NCBI RefSeq assembly: GCF_946479885.1
Contig: NZ_CAMLHM010000001.1
Location: forward strand, 330,545-394,544
DNA length: 64,000 bases
Source: an uncultured Devosia sp.
GTDB taxonomy: Bacteria > Pseudomonadota > Alphaproteobacteria > Rhizobiales > Devosiaceae
Direction of reading: 5' to 3'
Shown: piece after piece, positions 7,347-16,091 of the stretch
How the letters are laid out: the number at the start of each line of letters is the position of its first letter
How positions within the stretch are numbered: position 1 is the first letter of the stretch
Notes under the pieces: model-generated
What the model saw: the letters and a program-made list of their open reading frames with translations, nothing else
The model's database searches: none
Told to the model about the DNA's origin: nothing
Translations under genes and position numbers: made by a program

Positions 7347-8969
7347 ATGTCGGCCCATAGCCACGACGCAGCCAACAGCCTCAAGCAGGCGATCGATCAT
7401 ATTCCGCAAGGCATTGCCGTGTTCGATGCCGGTTTGCGGCTCGTGACCTCGAACAGCCGCTACAATTCGCTGCTGGCGCTGCCCGATCAGCTGGTCAGGC
7501 CGGGAACGCCGCTGTTCGACATCGCGCTGTTTCTGGGGGATCGCGGCGACTTTGGCAGCGGCGACGCGGCGCGCCTTGCCATCGAGCGCATCAACCTGCT
7601 GACGGCCTCGCCGACCACCGTGACCCAACGCCTGGGCAATGCCGGGCAGACGCTGGAATTTCATTCAAGCCGCCTGCCCGATGGTGGACTGGTCATCAGC
7701 TTTTCCGACGTCACCGCCCGCGTGCGCGCGGAGCGGGAACTGGCCGGGATGAACCAGTCGCTGGAGCAGCGGGTGGAGGAGCGCACGGCGGCGCTGACGC
7801 GCGTCAATGCCGAACTCGAAAGCGCTCGCGCCAAGGCCGACGCGGCCAACCACGACAAGACGCGCTTCCTTGCCGCCGCCAGCCACGACCTGCTGCAGCC
7901 GCTCAACGCGGCGCGCCTCTATACCTCGACGCTGATCGAGCGGGCAAAGTTGACGGGCCTGGCCGATCTCGCCAATTCCATCGAGGCTTCGCTGACCGCG
8001 GTCGAGGACATTATGGGCGCGTTGCTCGACATTTCGCGCATCGACAGCGGCGCCCTCAAGCCGGCCCCTGCCCCGGTGGCCGGACAGGACCTGCTCAAGA
8101 AGATCGAGGTGGAATTCGGCCCCATGGCGCGCGAGCGCAATATCTCGCTGCGCATCGTGGCGACCGACGCCACCATCATGGTCGACCGCATGCTGGTGGG
8201 CCGCATCGTGCAGAACCTGGTCAGCAACGCCATCAAATATACCCAGCCGGGCGGCAAGGTGCTGGTCGGGCTGCGCCGTCGCGGTAACCGGATGCGGCTC
8301 GACGTGATCGATACGGGCATCGGCTTCAACAAGGACCAGCATCGCCTGCTGTTTGCGGAGTTCTCGCGGCTCGAACGCGGGGCCCGCATGGCGCAGGGCC
8401 TGGGGCTCGGCCTTTCCATCGTGCAGCGCCTGGTGACCGCGCTGGGACTGACGCTGGAACTGGACAGCAAGGAAGGCCGCGGCTCGCGTTTCTCGCTGTT
8501 CCTGCCGGCAACGCGCACGATCCGCGCGACGCCCGAGAGCAGTGCGGCGCCGGCCGAGGCCAGCTTCGGCACATTGGGCCTCAAGGTGCTGTGCGTCGAC
8601 AATGAGCGAGCCATCATCGAGGCGATGGAGGGCCTGCTGCGCCATTGGGGCTGCGACGTGCGCAGCGCCCTGTCGCTCAAGCAGATCGACCGCGAGCGAC
8701 TGCTGGAGGGCTGGTATCCGGATCTGGTGCTGATGGATTACCACCTCGATCAGACATCGGGCCTCGATGCCATCGAGTGGCTGCGGCACAATCTGGGCGG
8801 CCACCTGCCGGCGGCGCTGGTGACGGCCGATCGCAGCCCGGCGGTACGGGCGCTGGCCGAGGAACGCGGCATCGCGGTTGTCACCAAGCCGGTCAAACCC
8901 GCCGCGCTCCGCGCTGCGATCAGCGGGCTGGCCAATCAAAGTCGCAGTCCGGCAAAACGCGCCGGGTGA
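7347..8969 (+). CDS. PAS-containing hybrid sensor histidine kinase/response regulator
   Basis: A 540-residue soluble sensor kinase with no membrane segment. Order of parts: a PAS-like domain (about 15-125), a coiled coil (130-170), and the dimerisation/phosphoacceptor helix with His180 in [14 protein letters not shown]. An ATPase domain follows with N-box [16 protein letters not shown] and GLGLGLSIV motifs. A C-terminal receiver (about 410-535) has phospho-acceptor LVLMDYHLD and Lys in VTKPVK. The HDLLQPL box is typical of hybrid kinases in the NahK/ErcS class. It is encoded near an orphan regulator with a degenerate receiver, but the two are not cotranscribed and no link is shown. Confidence 0.9.
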   Translation: MSAHSHDAANSLKQAIDHIPQGIAVFDAGLRLVTSNSRYNSLLALPDQLVRPGTPLFDIALFLGDRGDFGSGDAARLAIERINLLTASPTTVTQRLGNAGQTLEFHSSRLPDGGLVISFSDVTARVRAERELAGMNQSLEQRVEERTAALTRVNAELESARAKADAANHDKTRFLAAASHDLLQPLNAARLYTSTLIERAKLTGLADLANSIEASLTAVEDIMGALLDISRIDSGALKPAPAPVAGQDLLKKIEVEFGPMARERNISLRIVATDATIMVDRMLVGRIVQNLVSNAIKYTQPGGKVLVGLRRRGNRMRLDVIDTGIGFNKDQHRLLFAEFSRLERGARMAQGLGLGLSIVQRLVTALGLTLELDSKEGRGSRFSLFLPATRTIRATPESSAAPAEASFGTLGLKVLCVDNERAIIEAMEGLLRHWGCDVRSALSLKQIDRERLLEGWYPDLVLMDYHLDQTSGLDAIEWLRHNLGGHLPAALVTADRSPAVRALAEERGIAVVTKPVKPAALRAAISGLANQSRSPAKRAG

Positions 8970-8980
8970 TCCTGCCACGC

Positions 8981-9060
8981 CCTCGTCCTTCGACAGGCTC
9001 AGGATGAGGGCTGCTTGAAAATCCCAGTAGACCTCATGGTGAGCCTGTCGAACCACGAGG
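8981..9060. repeat. Dispersed intergenic long-hairpin repeat, copy 1
   Basis: Two 29-bp arms at 8981-9009 and 9032-9060 are inverted complements at 25 of 29 positions. Their core is TTCGACAGGCTCA against TGAGCCTGTCGAA. The four mismatches are CC/GG swaps at symmetric positions. A second copy with the arms in the opposite order is at 23298-23379. Confidence 0.75.
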
Positions 9061-9133
9061 TCGTGGCAACATGTCGAATCCCGCCCTCGCTATTCGATAA
9101 GCTTCCGGTACAACCACAACCGGAGGATTTTCC

Positions 9134-9475
9134 ATGCGCTATCTCTGCCTCGTCTGCTTCGACAACACCGCCATCGATACGCTGCCGCCGGGGGAATGGG
9201 ATACCATCGTCCGCGACTCGCAGGCCTATGACCGTGAACTCATGGAGCGCGGCCACTTTGTCGCCGCCGAGGCACTAATGTCGCCCGATACGGCGACCAC
9301 GGTCCGCATGCGCCAGGGCAAGATGACTGCCACCGATGGCCCCTTCGCCGAACTCAAGGAACAGGTTGCCGGCTTCATCCTCATCGAAGCGGCAGACCTC
9401 AACGAGGCCATGCGCATCGGCGCCAATATTCCGCTGGCCCGCATCGGCTGCGTCGAAGTACGGCCGGTGATGTGA
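9134..9475 (+). CDS. YCII-family (DGPF) protein paired with an ECF sigma factor
   Basis: A 113-residue single-domain YciI-related protein. The hallmark DGPFAELKEQVAGFILIE follows MRQGKMTAT, and the C-terminus carries the usual IEVRP-like segment (CVEVRPVM). These small alpha/beta proteins often sit beside ECF42-type sigma factors and are thought to modulate or be co-regulated with them; their biochemical role is unsettled. The GAGG upstream and ATG at 9134 give a clear start. The stop overlaps the GTG start of the sigma-factor gene (GTGA), so translation is likely coupled. Confidence 0.88.
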   Translation: MRYLCLVCFDNTAIDTLPPGEWDTIVRDSQAYDRELMERGHFVAAEALMSPDTATTVRMRQGKMTATDGPFAELKEQVAGFILIEAADLNEAMRIGANIPLARIGCVEVRPVM

Positions 9476-10677
9476 GCGAGGCCGCTGCCGCCATCGAGGC
9501 CGTCTATCGGGCCGAAGCGCCCCGCGTATTGGCGACGCTCATTCGCCTGTTGGGTGGCTTCGACCGGGCAGAGGAAGCGCTACACGACGCCTGGCTCGCC
9601 GCGCTCGACAGCTGGCCGCGCAAGGGCGTGCCGGCCAATCCACGCGCCTGGCTGGTGTCGGCTGGCCGATTCAAGGCGATCGACCGCATTCGGCGCGAGG
9701 CCCGGTTCAACGCGGCCAGCGCGCAGCTGGTGCAGCAGATCGAACTGGCCGCCGAGCCGGAGGATGACGATGCACCCGCTATTGCCGACGACCAGCTCCG
9801 CCTGATCTTCACCTGCTGCCACCCTGCACTGGCGCCGGACGCGCAGGTGGCGCTGACCCTGCGTGAAGTCTGCGGCCTCACCACCGAGGAGATCGCCGCC
9901 GCTTACCTCGCCAAGCCCGTCACCATCGCCCAGCGCATCGTACGGGCCAAGGGCAAGATCCGCGATGCACGCATCCCCTATATGGTGCCCGAGCCAGACG
10001 AATTGCCTGAGCGCATCGAGACGGTGCTGCAGGTGATCTACCTGGTGTTCAACGAAGGTTACCTGGCATCATCGGGCAGCAGCGCCCTGCGCACCGACCT
10101 TTGTCTCGAGGCGATCCGGCTGGCTCGCCTGCTGGCGACGCTGATCGACGAGCCGGAGGTCCGCGGGCTGCTGGCCCTGATGCTGCTGCAGGATGCGCGC
10201 CGAACTGCCCGCGTAATCGATGGCGAGATCGTGCCGCTCGACGAGCAGGATCGCAGCCTGTGGAATTCGGCGCAGATGGCGGAGGGCCAGGCCCTGGTGC
10301 GCCAGGTCCTGGCAGGGCATTTCAGCCTCTATTCGGTGCAGGCCGCCATTGCCGCCTGCCATGGCATCGAGGGGAGCGACTGGCCGCGCATCGTGGGCTT
10401 TTACGACATGCTGCTGCGCATCGACCCATCGCCCATCGTGGCGCTCAACCGCGCCGTGGCGATCGCCATGCGCGATGGCCCGGCAGCGGGGCTGCAACTG
10501 GTCGAAGGGCTGGCCGACGGTCTGACCGACTATCGCCTGTGGCACGCCGCCCGTGCCGACCTGCTGCGGCGCCTGGCACGGGGCGATGAAGCGCGGGAGG
10601 CCTACCAAGCCGCCCTGGCGCTCACCGTACAGGCAGCGGAGCGGCGATTCCTCGAACGGCGCCTGGCGACGCTTTAG
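9472..10677 (+). CDS. ECF42-type RNA polymerase sigma factor
   Basis: A 401-residue extracytoplasmic-function sigma factor. Region 2 is seen in VLATLIRLLGGFDRAEEALHDAW with the DNA-melting segment RAWLVSAGRFKAIDRIRR. Region 4 is in LTLREVCGLTTEEIAAAYLAKPVTIAQRIVRAK. About 220 residues of helical, TPR-like C-terminal extension follow, including the conserved YLVFNEGY and LNRAVA runs of the ECF42 group. The start is GTG at 9472, overlapping the YCII stop. No membrane anti-sigma factor is nearby, consistent with ECF42 regulation through the C-terminal extension. The stop overlaps that of the convergent MATE gene. Confidence 0.92.
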   Translation: MSEAAAAIEAVYRAEAPRVLATLIRLLGGFDRAEEALHDAWLAALDSWPRKGVPANPRAWLVSAGRFKAIDRIRREARFNAASAQLVQQIELAAEPEDDDAPAIADDQLRLIFTCCHPALAPDAQVALTLREVCGLTTEEIAAAYLAKPVTIAQRIVRAKGKIRDARIPYMVPEPDELPERIETVLQVIYLVFNEGYLASSGSSALRTDLCLEAIRLARLLATLIDEPEVRGLLALMLLQDARRTARVIDGEIVPLDEQDRSLWNSAQMAEGQALVRQVLAGHFSLYSVQAAIAACHGIEGSDWPRIVGFYDMLLRIDPSPIVALNRAVAIAMRDGPAAGLQLVEGLADGLTDYRLWHAARADLLRRLARGDEAREAYQAALALTVQAAERRFLERRLATL

Positions 10678-12020
10678 GCCGCCGCAGCGAAGAGGCCTGC
10701 CTTCCTGCGCTCGAGCGCCCACCAGTAGATGCCGCCCCGGGCGACGAACCAGCAATGCAGCGCGGCCCAGAGGCCCCAGTTGCCCCATACCGGCTGCAGC
10801 GCCAGGGCCGCGACCAGGAACACGACCAGCGAGACCACCATGCCATCGCGCATCGTGGTGTTGAGCGTGGTGCCGACCAGAATGCCGTCGAAGACGAAGG
10901 CCGGCATGAAGGTAACGGTGCAGAGGGCCGCGATGGGCAGGAAGGTCAGCGCATAGACCTGCACCGCGGCATTGGTGGTCATCAGGCCAATGATGAAAGG
11001 GCCGCTGAGATACCAGGCAATGCCCAAGCTCAGCGTCAGGATCAGGCCCCAGAGCATGCTGAGCTTATAGGCCTGGTCGAAGGCCGGGCGCCAATTGGCC
11101 CCCACCGCCTTGCCGGTGAGCTGTTCGGCCGCCTGGGCGATCCCGTCGAGGAAGTAGGCAACGATCATGATCAGGTTGAGCAGCACCGCATTGGCCGAGA
11201 GCGCCACCTCGCCCATGCGCGAGCCTTGTGCCGCGAACCAGGCATAGGCGCCCATCAGCGCCGCCGAGCGGATCATCAGGTCACGGCTGAGGCCCAGCAT
11301 GCGCTTGATGGCCACGGCATCAAGCAGTTCGCCCGGCGCGATGTGGCGGACAATGGCGCCCAGCCCGCCATAGTGGCGCAACAACAGGCCCAGACCCACC
11401 GCCGCTGCCACCGCATGGCCGATCACGGTGCCAAGGGCCGCGCCGGGAACACCCCAGCCCAGGCCATGCACGAACCAGATGGAGAGCGTGATATCGAGCA
11501 GGTGCAGCAGCAGCTGCAGCGCCATGCCTGTCTTGGCCGAGGCGCGGCCATAGAACCAGCCGAGCAGCGCGTAATTGACCAGCGAGAAGGGCGCCGACCA
11601 GATGCGATAGTGGAAATAGTCCGCCAGGGCAGCCGTCGCGCCGGCCTCGGGCGCCAGCAGCGTCGTTGCCAGCCACAGGATCGGCCCGCCCAGCGCGATC
11701 ATCAGGATGCCAATACCGATGCCGAGCAGGATGGCCCTCACGACATGCAGCAGGCCATCGCGCGGATCTTTCGCCCCGACCGACTGGGCCACCAGCCCCG
11801 CCGTGCCGATGCGCAGGAAATAGGCGAGCGAGAAGATGATGTCGAACAGCAGCGCGCCAAGTACCAGCCCGCCCAGCAGGCCCGCATCGCCCAGGCGGCC
11901 GATGACGGTTATGTCGACGATGCCGACCAGCGGCTCGGTGATGAAGGCGACCGAGGCCGGCAGTGCCATTTTCCACACATCGGCGTGACGCACGGTGAAG
12001 GGATGCTGGAGACGGGACAT
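10674..12020 (-). CDS. MATE family efflux transporter (DinF type)
   Basis: A 448-residue inner-membrane protein with about 12 hydrophobic helices, matching multidrug and toxic-compound extrusion exporters that use H+ or Na+ gradients. The first helix region ALPASVAFITEPLVGIVDITVIGRLG and the later QGSRMGEVALSANAVLLNL are typical of the DinF branch. The ATG at 12020 is chosen because a longer frame would translate a hairpin repeat (REIPAFAGMT), a known artefact. It converges on the ECF sigma gene with overlapping stops. The substrate is unknown. Confidence 0.9.
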   Translation of the reverse strand: MSRLQHPFTVRHADVWKMALPASVAFITEPLVGIVDITVIGRLGDAGLLGGLVLGALLFDIIFSLAYFLRIGTAGLVAQSVGAKDPRDGLLHVVRAILLGIGIGILMIALGGPILWLATTLLAPEAGATAALADYFHYRIWSAPFSLVNYALLGWFYGRASAKTGMALQLLLHLLDITLSIWFVHGLGWGVPGAALGTVIGHAVAAAVGLGLLLRHYGGLGAIVRHIAPGELLDAVAIKRMLGLSRDLMIRSAALMGAYAWFAAQGSRMGEVALSANAVLLNLIMIVAYFLDGIAQAAEQLTGKAVGANWRPAFDQAYKLSMLWGLILTLSLGIAWYLSGPFIIGLMTTNAAVQVYALTFLPIAALCTVTFMPAFVFDGILVGTTLNTTMRDGMVVSLVVFLVAALALQPVWGNWGLWAALHCWFVARGGIYWWALERRKAGLFAAAA

Positions 12021-12066
12021 GGGAGAATCGAGATGTGGCAGGAGCTTAGACCCTAACCACCGGGTC

Positions 12067-12144
12067 ATTCCCGCGAAAGCGGGAATCTCCCTGCTGTTCG
12101 CCACACCCATCGCGTTTCCCTCGGGCTTGACCCGAGGGAAACGC
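12067..12144. repeat. Two intergenic hairpin repeats
   Basis: ATTCCCGC-GAAA-GCGGGAAT at 12067-12086 is the widespread alphaproteobacterial short palindrome. A 14-bp perfect stem with a 5-base loop follows at 12112-12144 (GCGTTTCCCTCGGG mirrored around CTTGA). They separate the MATE gene start from the end of the small 12167-12370 gene. The larger stem could stop transcription of that operon, although no clear T-run follows. Confidence 0.65.
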
Positions 12145-12166
12145 CGGTGATTGCGAAGGGTATGGG

Positions 12167-12370
12167 TTACCCAGCGGCCCCCGCGCAGGCTCGCGCCGCC
12201 TCGGCTTCCACATCGCGCGGGTCGAGTGTCGCGCCGGGACTGACATTGCGCTCAATCTCGGCGCTGATGATCACGACGCACTGCTCGAAGCCGGTGGGCT
12301 TGAGCGCTACCGCCGTGGCCACGCCGCCCGCGCCCACGAGAATGGCGATGACGATGAACGCCGTCCGCAT
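12167..12370 (-). CDS. Small exported or membrane-anchored protein, unknown function
   Basis: A 67-residue frame whose ATG directly abuts the stop of the upstream kinase gene, indicating translation from the same mRNA. Residues 4-22 are hydrophobic (AFIVIAILVGAGGVATAVA) and could be a signal peptide or anchor. The remaining 45 residues are acidic with two Cys and end in ACAGAAG. I recognise no family. Its position as third gene of a tight operon, and codon use like its neighbours, support it being real. Confidence 0.55.
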   Translation of the reverse strand: MRTAFIVIAILVGAGGVATAVALKPTGFEQCVVIISAEIERNVSPGATLDPRDVEAEAARACAGAAG

Positions 12371-13042
12371 CTAGCGCTCCACATCCATTGAGATGACCAC
12401 ATCGGCCCGATCCTGAGACAGGCAGACCAGATCATAGTTGGGCAGGTCATTGCGCTCGATATGGGCGCGGTTGCGCTCTTCGGTGAACAGCCCCTCTTCG
12501 CCGTGACGCTTGAGCAGTCGTGCCCGCACCAGGTCGCGCGGCACATCGACAAACACCGAATAGTCGAGCTGCGGCTTGACGCCGGCCCAGGGCCCTTCGG
12601 TCAGCAGCAGGTAGTTGCCTTCAACCACCAGGATGCGCACCTCGGGCTGTACCGTGAAGGCATCGTCGACCGTGTCCTCGATCTTGCGCGAATAGCCGGG
12701 CCCGCTGACGGGGCCGGTGGCCGCCTTGAGGTGATGGAGGAAATTGACGAAGTCGGCGCCCTCAAAGGTATGCGGCGCACCCTTGCGGTCTGTCTCGCCC
12801 ATGGCTTCGAGCTTGGCGTGCTTCATATGGAAGCCATCCATGGGCACCAGCGCCGCGCTGCCCGGACGGACCGCGTTGAGCATGGTTACCAGTTCTGCCG
12901 CCAATGTCGACTTGCCAGTGCCCGGGCCGCCGGCAAAGCCGATGGCAATGCGCCGGTGGGCCTGGCTTTCCATTTCGAGGATGTGCGGTAGCAACCGCGA
13001 CAGGGCGGCCTGCGGCGTCAGGCGGAGATGCTGGGGAGCCAT
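12371..13042 (-). CDS. P-loop nucleoside/sugar kinase family protein (YggC/PanK-like)
   Basis: A 223-residue P-loop kinase of the uridine kinase/pantothenate kinase-like group. Walker A is GGPGTGKSTLAAEL (about 39-52). LVPMDGFHM gives the substrate and Mg-binding Asp. GAPHTFEGADFVNFL and VVEGNYLLL match the signature of YggC and of fructose-transporter-linked kinases (FrcK). A RARLLKRH lid and a C-terminal VVISMDVER complete it. The phosphate acceptor is not predictable. The start ATG overlaps the stop of the membrane-protein gene (ATGA), and the stop abuts the next ATG. Confidence 0.82.
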   Translation of the reverse strand: MAPQHLRLTPQAALSRLLPHILEMESQAHRRIAIGFAGGPGTGKSTLAAELVTMLNAVRPGSAALVPMDGFHMKHAKLEAMGETDRKGAPHTFEGADFVNFLHHLKAATGPVSGPGYSRKIEDTVDDAFTVQPEVRILVVEGNYLLLTEGPWAGVKPQLDYSVFVDVPRDLVRARLLKRHGEEGLFTEERNRAHIERNDLPNYDLVCLSQDRADVVISMDVER

Positions 13043-13332
13043 CAGCGCCCCTTGCTCAGGCGGATGAGCAGCCAGATCGGCACCACCAGCGCCGCGCCGG
13101 TGATGACATAGCCACCCAGGTTGCGGAACAGGCCCGCGCCATCGCGCAACGTCTCGCGCAGCACGTCGATGGCGCCGCGGATGACGCCCTGCACGTTGAG
13201 GCCAAAGACGCTCATGACGAAGCCGACCAACAGCGAGATGAAGACCAGCTTGAGCAGCACGCTGAGGGGATGTCCGCCCAGAAAGCGCTCCAGCGGGGAA
13301 CGCCGCGTCTCGGTCTGGGGTTGATCGGTCAT
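13042..13332 (-). CDS. Small membrane protein, DUF6460-like
   Basis: A 96-residue protein with two hydrophobic helices: VLLKLVFISLLVGFVMSVFG and YVITGAALVVPIWLLIRL. The layout RFLGGHPLSVLLKL, then a loop, then VVPIWLLIRL, resembles the DUF6460 family of Hyphomicrobiales from memory. Function unknown. The ATG at 13332 is preferred over one 33 bases further upstream because it has GGGAGG close upstream. First gene of a three-gene minus-strand operon with the P-loop kinase. Confidence 0.65.
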   Translation of the reverse strand: MTDQPQTETRRSPLERFLGGHPLSVLLKLVFISLLVGFVMSVFGLNVQGVIRGAIDVLRETLRDGAGLFRNLGGYVITGAALVVPIWLLIRLSKGR

Positions 13333-13451
13333 GCTGGCCTCCCTGTTGTGGTGATGGGGGATCATATAGGCTCGAATCTGATTTGCAGAAGGTGCTTGGT
13401 GTTCGGCGCGCGCTCAAAAGTGACTCATAAGGTCAGTCAAGCACCACTCCT

Positions 13452-13587
13452 CCTTCTCCCCTTGAGGGAGAAGGTGCCCGAAGGGCGGATGAGGGGTTTC
13501 CTGCCGCAGACATTGTGCTCGGCGATTGAACCCCTCACCCGTCTCGGCCTGCGGCCGATCCACCCTCTCCCTCAAGGGGAGAGGGGA
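13452..13587. repeat. Mosaic intergenic palindromic element, copy 1
   Basis: The left arm is 13452-13496 (core CTTCTCCCCTTGAGGGAGAA, then GTGCCCGAAGGGCGGATGAG). The right arm is 13531-13587 (CCCCTCACCC to CTCTCCCTCAAGGGGAGAGG). The core of each arm is itself a near palindrome, and the arms together form an inverted pair. Between and within them is a variable part with a hairpin TCGGCC-TGC-GGCCGA. It fills most of the gap before the helicase gene. Related copies are at 16808-17030 and 61758-61908. Confidence 0.75.
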
Positions 13588-13598
13588 GACCCTGGGGA

Positions 13599-16091
13599 TT
13601 GGCGACGTTGACCACCCTGCCCCCCGTCATATCAGACTGGTTCACCCGCAAGGGCTGGGCGCCGCGGCAGCATCAGCTGGATGTGCTGGCGAGCTGGCAG
13701 GCGGGCGCCTCGGCCCTGCTGATCGCCCCCACTGGTGCGGGCAAGACGCTGGCGGGGTTCCTGCCGACCCTGGTCGACCTGGCGGATGGCAAGTTCGAGG
13801 GCCTGCACACCCTCTACATTTCCCCGCTCAAGGCGCTGGCGGTCGACGTGCAGCGCAATCTCAATGCGCCGATCCTGGAGATGGGCCTCAAGGTCACCGC
13901 CGAGACGCGCACCGGCGATACGCCCGCCTCCAAACGCGCCCGACAGCGGGCCAAGCCGCCCAACATCCTGCTGACCACGCCCGAACAGCTGTGCCTGTTG
14001 ATCAGCCATCCGCATGCCGAGCTGTTTTTTGGCTCGCTGCGCCGTATCGTGCTCGACGAATTGCACGCGCTGGTGACGTCCAAGCGCGGCGAACTGCTGT
14101 CGCTGGCCCTCGCCCGCATCGCCCGGCTCGCTCCGGACCTGCGCTTCACCGCGCTCAGCGCCACCGTGGCGCGGCCGGACCTGCTGCGCGACTGGATTGC
14201 CCAGCCGCTGCCGGAGCGAGAAACGCATCTGCTGACGACTTCGGGCGGCGCGGCGCCGGTGCTCGAAATCCTCGAAACTGAGCAACGCCTGCCCTGGGCC
14301 GGCCACTCGGCCAACTATGCCCATCGTGACCTCTACGAGACCATCAAGCGCCACCGGACGACGCTGCTCTTCGTCAATACGCGCAGCCAGGCCGAAATGC
14401 TGTTCCAGGGCCTGTGGGCGGTCAATGACGACATGCTGCCTATTGCCCTGCACCATGGCTCGCTGTCGGTGGAGCAGCGGCGCAAGGTCGAGAGCGCCAT
14501 GGTGGCCGGCGAGCTCAAGGCGGTGGTCTGCACCTCGACGCTGGACCTGGGCATCGACTGGGGCGATGTCGACCTGGTCGTGCAGGTGGGTGCGCCCAAG
14601 GGATCGTCGCGCATGCTGCAGCGCATCGGCCGTGCCAATCACCGGCTGGATGAACCCTCCAAGGCGGTGCTGGTCCCCTCCAACCGCTTCGAGGTGCTCG
14701 AATGCGAGGCGGCCCTGGAGGCCGTCGCGGAAGGCCATCAGGACAGTGAAGACCCTGTTTCGGGCGGCTATGACGTGCTGGCCCAGCATGTTCTGGGCAT
14801 GGCCTGCGCGGCGCCGTTCGACGCGGACGACCTTTACGACGAGATCCGCCGCGCCTGGCCCTATCGCGACCTCGAACGCGGTCAGTTCGACCGGGTGGTT
14901 GAATTCGTCGCCACCGGAGGCTACGCGCTCAAGGCCTATGAGCGCTATGCCCGCCTCAAGAAGACCGATGACGGCAAGTGGCGCATCGCCAATCCGCAGG
15001 TGGCCCAGCAATATCGGCTCAATATCGGCACCATCATCGAGGAGCCGATGGTCAGGGTGCGGCTGATCCGCCAACGCGGCCTCAAGAAGGGGCAGTCCAA
15101 CAGCCCGGTCGGCTATGGCGGGCGCGTGCTGGGCGAAATGGAGGAATATTTCTTCGGTACGCTGCTGCCCGGCGACACCTTCATGTTCGGCGGCGAAATC
15201 GTCGCCTTCGAGGGGATGAAGGACAACGAGGCATTCGTCAGCCGCGCCCAGTCGGCCAATCCCAAGATTCCCAGCTATATGGGCGGCAAGTTTCCGCTCT
15301 CGACCTACCTGGCCGCGCGCGTCCGCAGGATGCTCGATACGCCCGAGAGCTGGCATGTGCTGCCCGACCAGGTCAGCGACTGGCTACGGCTGCAGCGCGA
15401 CATCTCGGTGCTGCCCCGGCGCGATAGTCTGCTGGTCGAGACCTTCCCGCGCGGGGCGCAGAATTTCCTTGTCTGCTACCCGTTCGAAGGGCGGCTGGCG
15501 CACCAGACGCTGGGCATGCTGCTGACGCGGCGGCTCGAACGTGCCCGGGCCCGGCCGCTGGGCTTCGTTGCCAGCGAATACGCCTTGGGCATCTGGGGAC
15601 TGGGCGATCTCAGCGCCCTGATCCGCACCGACCGCCTGTCGCTCGATGACCTGTTCTCCGAGGATATGCTGGGCGATGACCTGGAGGACTGGCTCGATGA
15701 GTCGGCGCTGATGAAGCGGACATTCCGCAACTGCGCCATTATTGCCGGGCTGATCGAGCGCCGGCATCCGGGCAAGGAGAAATCCGGTCGGCAGATCACG
15801 ATGAGCTCAGACCTGATCTACGACGTGCTCTACCAGCACGAGCCGGACCACATCCTGATCCAGGCGACCCGTCGCGACGCCGCGCGCGGACTGCTCGACA
15901 TCGAGCGGCTGGGCGATATGCTGCGGCGCATCCGCGGCCATATCGTGCACAAGCCGCTACTGCAGATTTCCCCTCTCGCCGTGCCGGTCATGCTCGATAT
16001 CGGCAGGGAGCCGATTTTCGGGGAGGGCCGCGAATCAGCTATGGCAGATGCTGCGGATGAATTGATGAAAGAGGCCCTCGGCCTGTCTTGA
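13599..16091 (+). CDS. Ligase-associated DNA damage response DEXH-box helicase (Lhr type)
   Basis: An 830-residue ATP-dependent helicase of the short Lhr family found with bacterial DNA ligases and PdeM. RecA domain 1 has Walker A APTGAGKTLAGF and the DEXH box DELHAL. Motif III is TALSATV. RecA domain 2 has LLFVNTR, CTSTLDLGIDWGDVD and QRIGRANHR (motif VI). A winged-helix and Lhr core C-terminal half follows. It probably remodels DNA or RNA-DNA structures during repair. The start is a rare TTG; 13599 is used here, but a TTG at 13608 has better spacing from GGGGA. Its stop overlaps the TTG start of pdeM. Confidence 0.92.
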   Translation: MATLTTLPPVISDWFTRKGWAPRQHQLDVLASWQAGASALLIAPTGAGKTLAGFLPTLVDLADGKFEGLHTLYISPLKALAVDVQRNLNAPILEMGLKVTAETRTGDTPASKRARQRAKPPNILLTTPEQLCLLISHPHAELFFGSLRRIVLDELHALVTSKRGELLSLALARIARLAPDLRFTALSATVARPDLLRDWIAQPLPERETHLLTTSGGAAPVLEILETEQRLPWAGHSANYAHRDLYETIKRHRTTLLFVNTRSQAEMLFQGLWAVNDDMLPIALHHGSLSVEQRRKVESAMVAGELKAVVCTSTLDLGIDWGDVDLVVQVGAPKGSSRMLQRIGRANHRLDEPSKAVLVPSNRFEVLECEAALEAVAEGHQDSEDPVSGGYDVLAQHVLGMACAAPFDADDLYDEIRRAWPYRDLERGQFDRVVEFVATGGYALKAYERYARLKKTDDGKWRIANPQVAQQYRLNIGTIIEEPMVRVRLIRQRGLKKGQSNSPVGYGGRVLGEMEEYFFGTLLPGDTFMFGGEIVAFEGMKDNEAFVSRAQSANPKIPSYMGGKFPLSTYLAARVRRMLDTPESWHVLPDQVSDWLRLQRDISVLPRRDSLLVETFPRGAQNFLVCYPFEGRLAHQTLGMLLTRRLERARARPLGFVASEYALGIWGLGDLSALIRTDRLSLDDLFSEDMLGDDLEDWLDESALMKRTFRNCAIIAGLIERRHPGKEKSGRQITMSSDLIYDVLYQHEPDHILIQATRRDAARGLLDIERLGDMLRRIRGHIVHKPLLQISPLAVPVMLDIGREPIFGEGRESAMADAADELMKEALGLS

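Noticed and set aside
12021..12110. N-terminal extension of the MATE transporter
   Set aside because: The extra residues include REIPAFAGMT, which is the translation of a dispersed hairpin repeat. ATG 12020 is the better start.
13632..15356. Long open frame of 574 codons antisense to the helicase
   Set aside because: Composition is that of a reverse-strand shadow and it overlaps clear helicase motifs.
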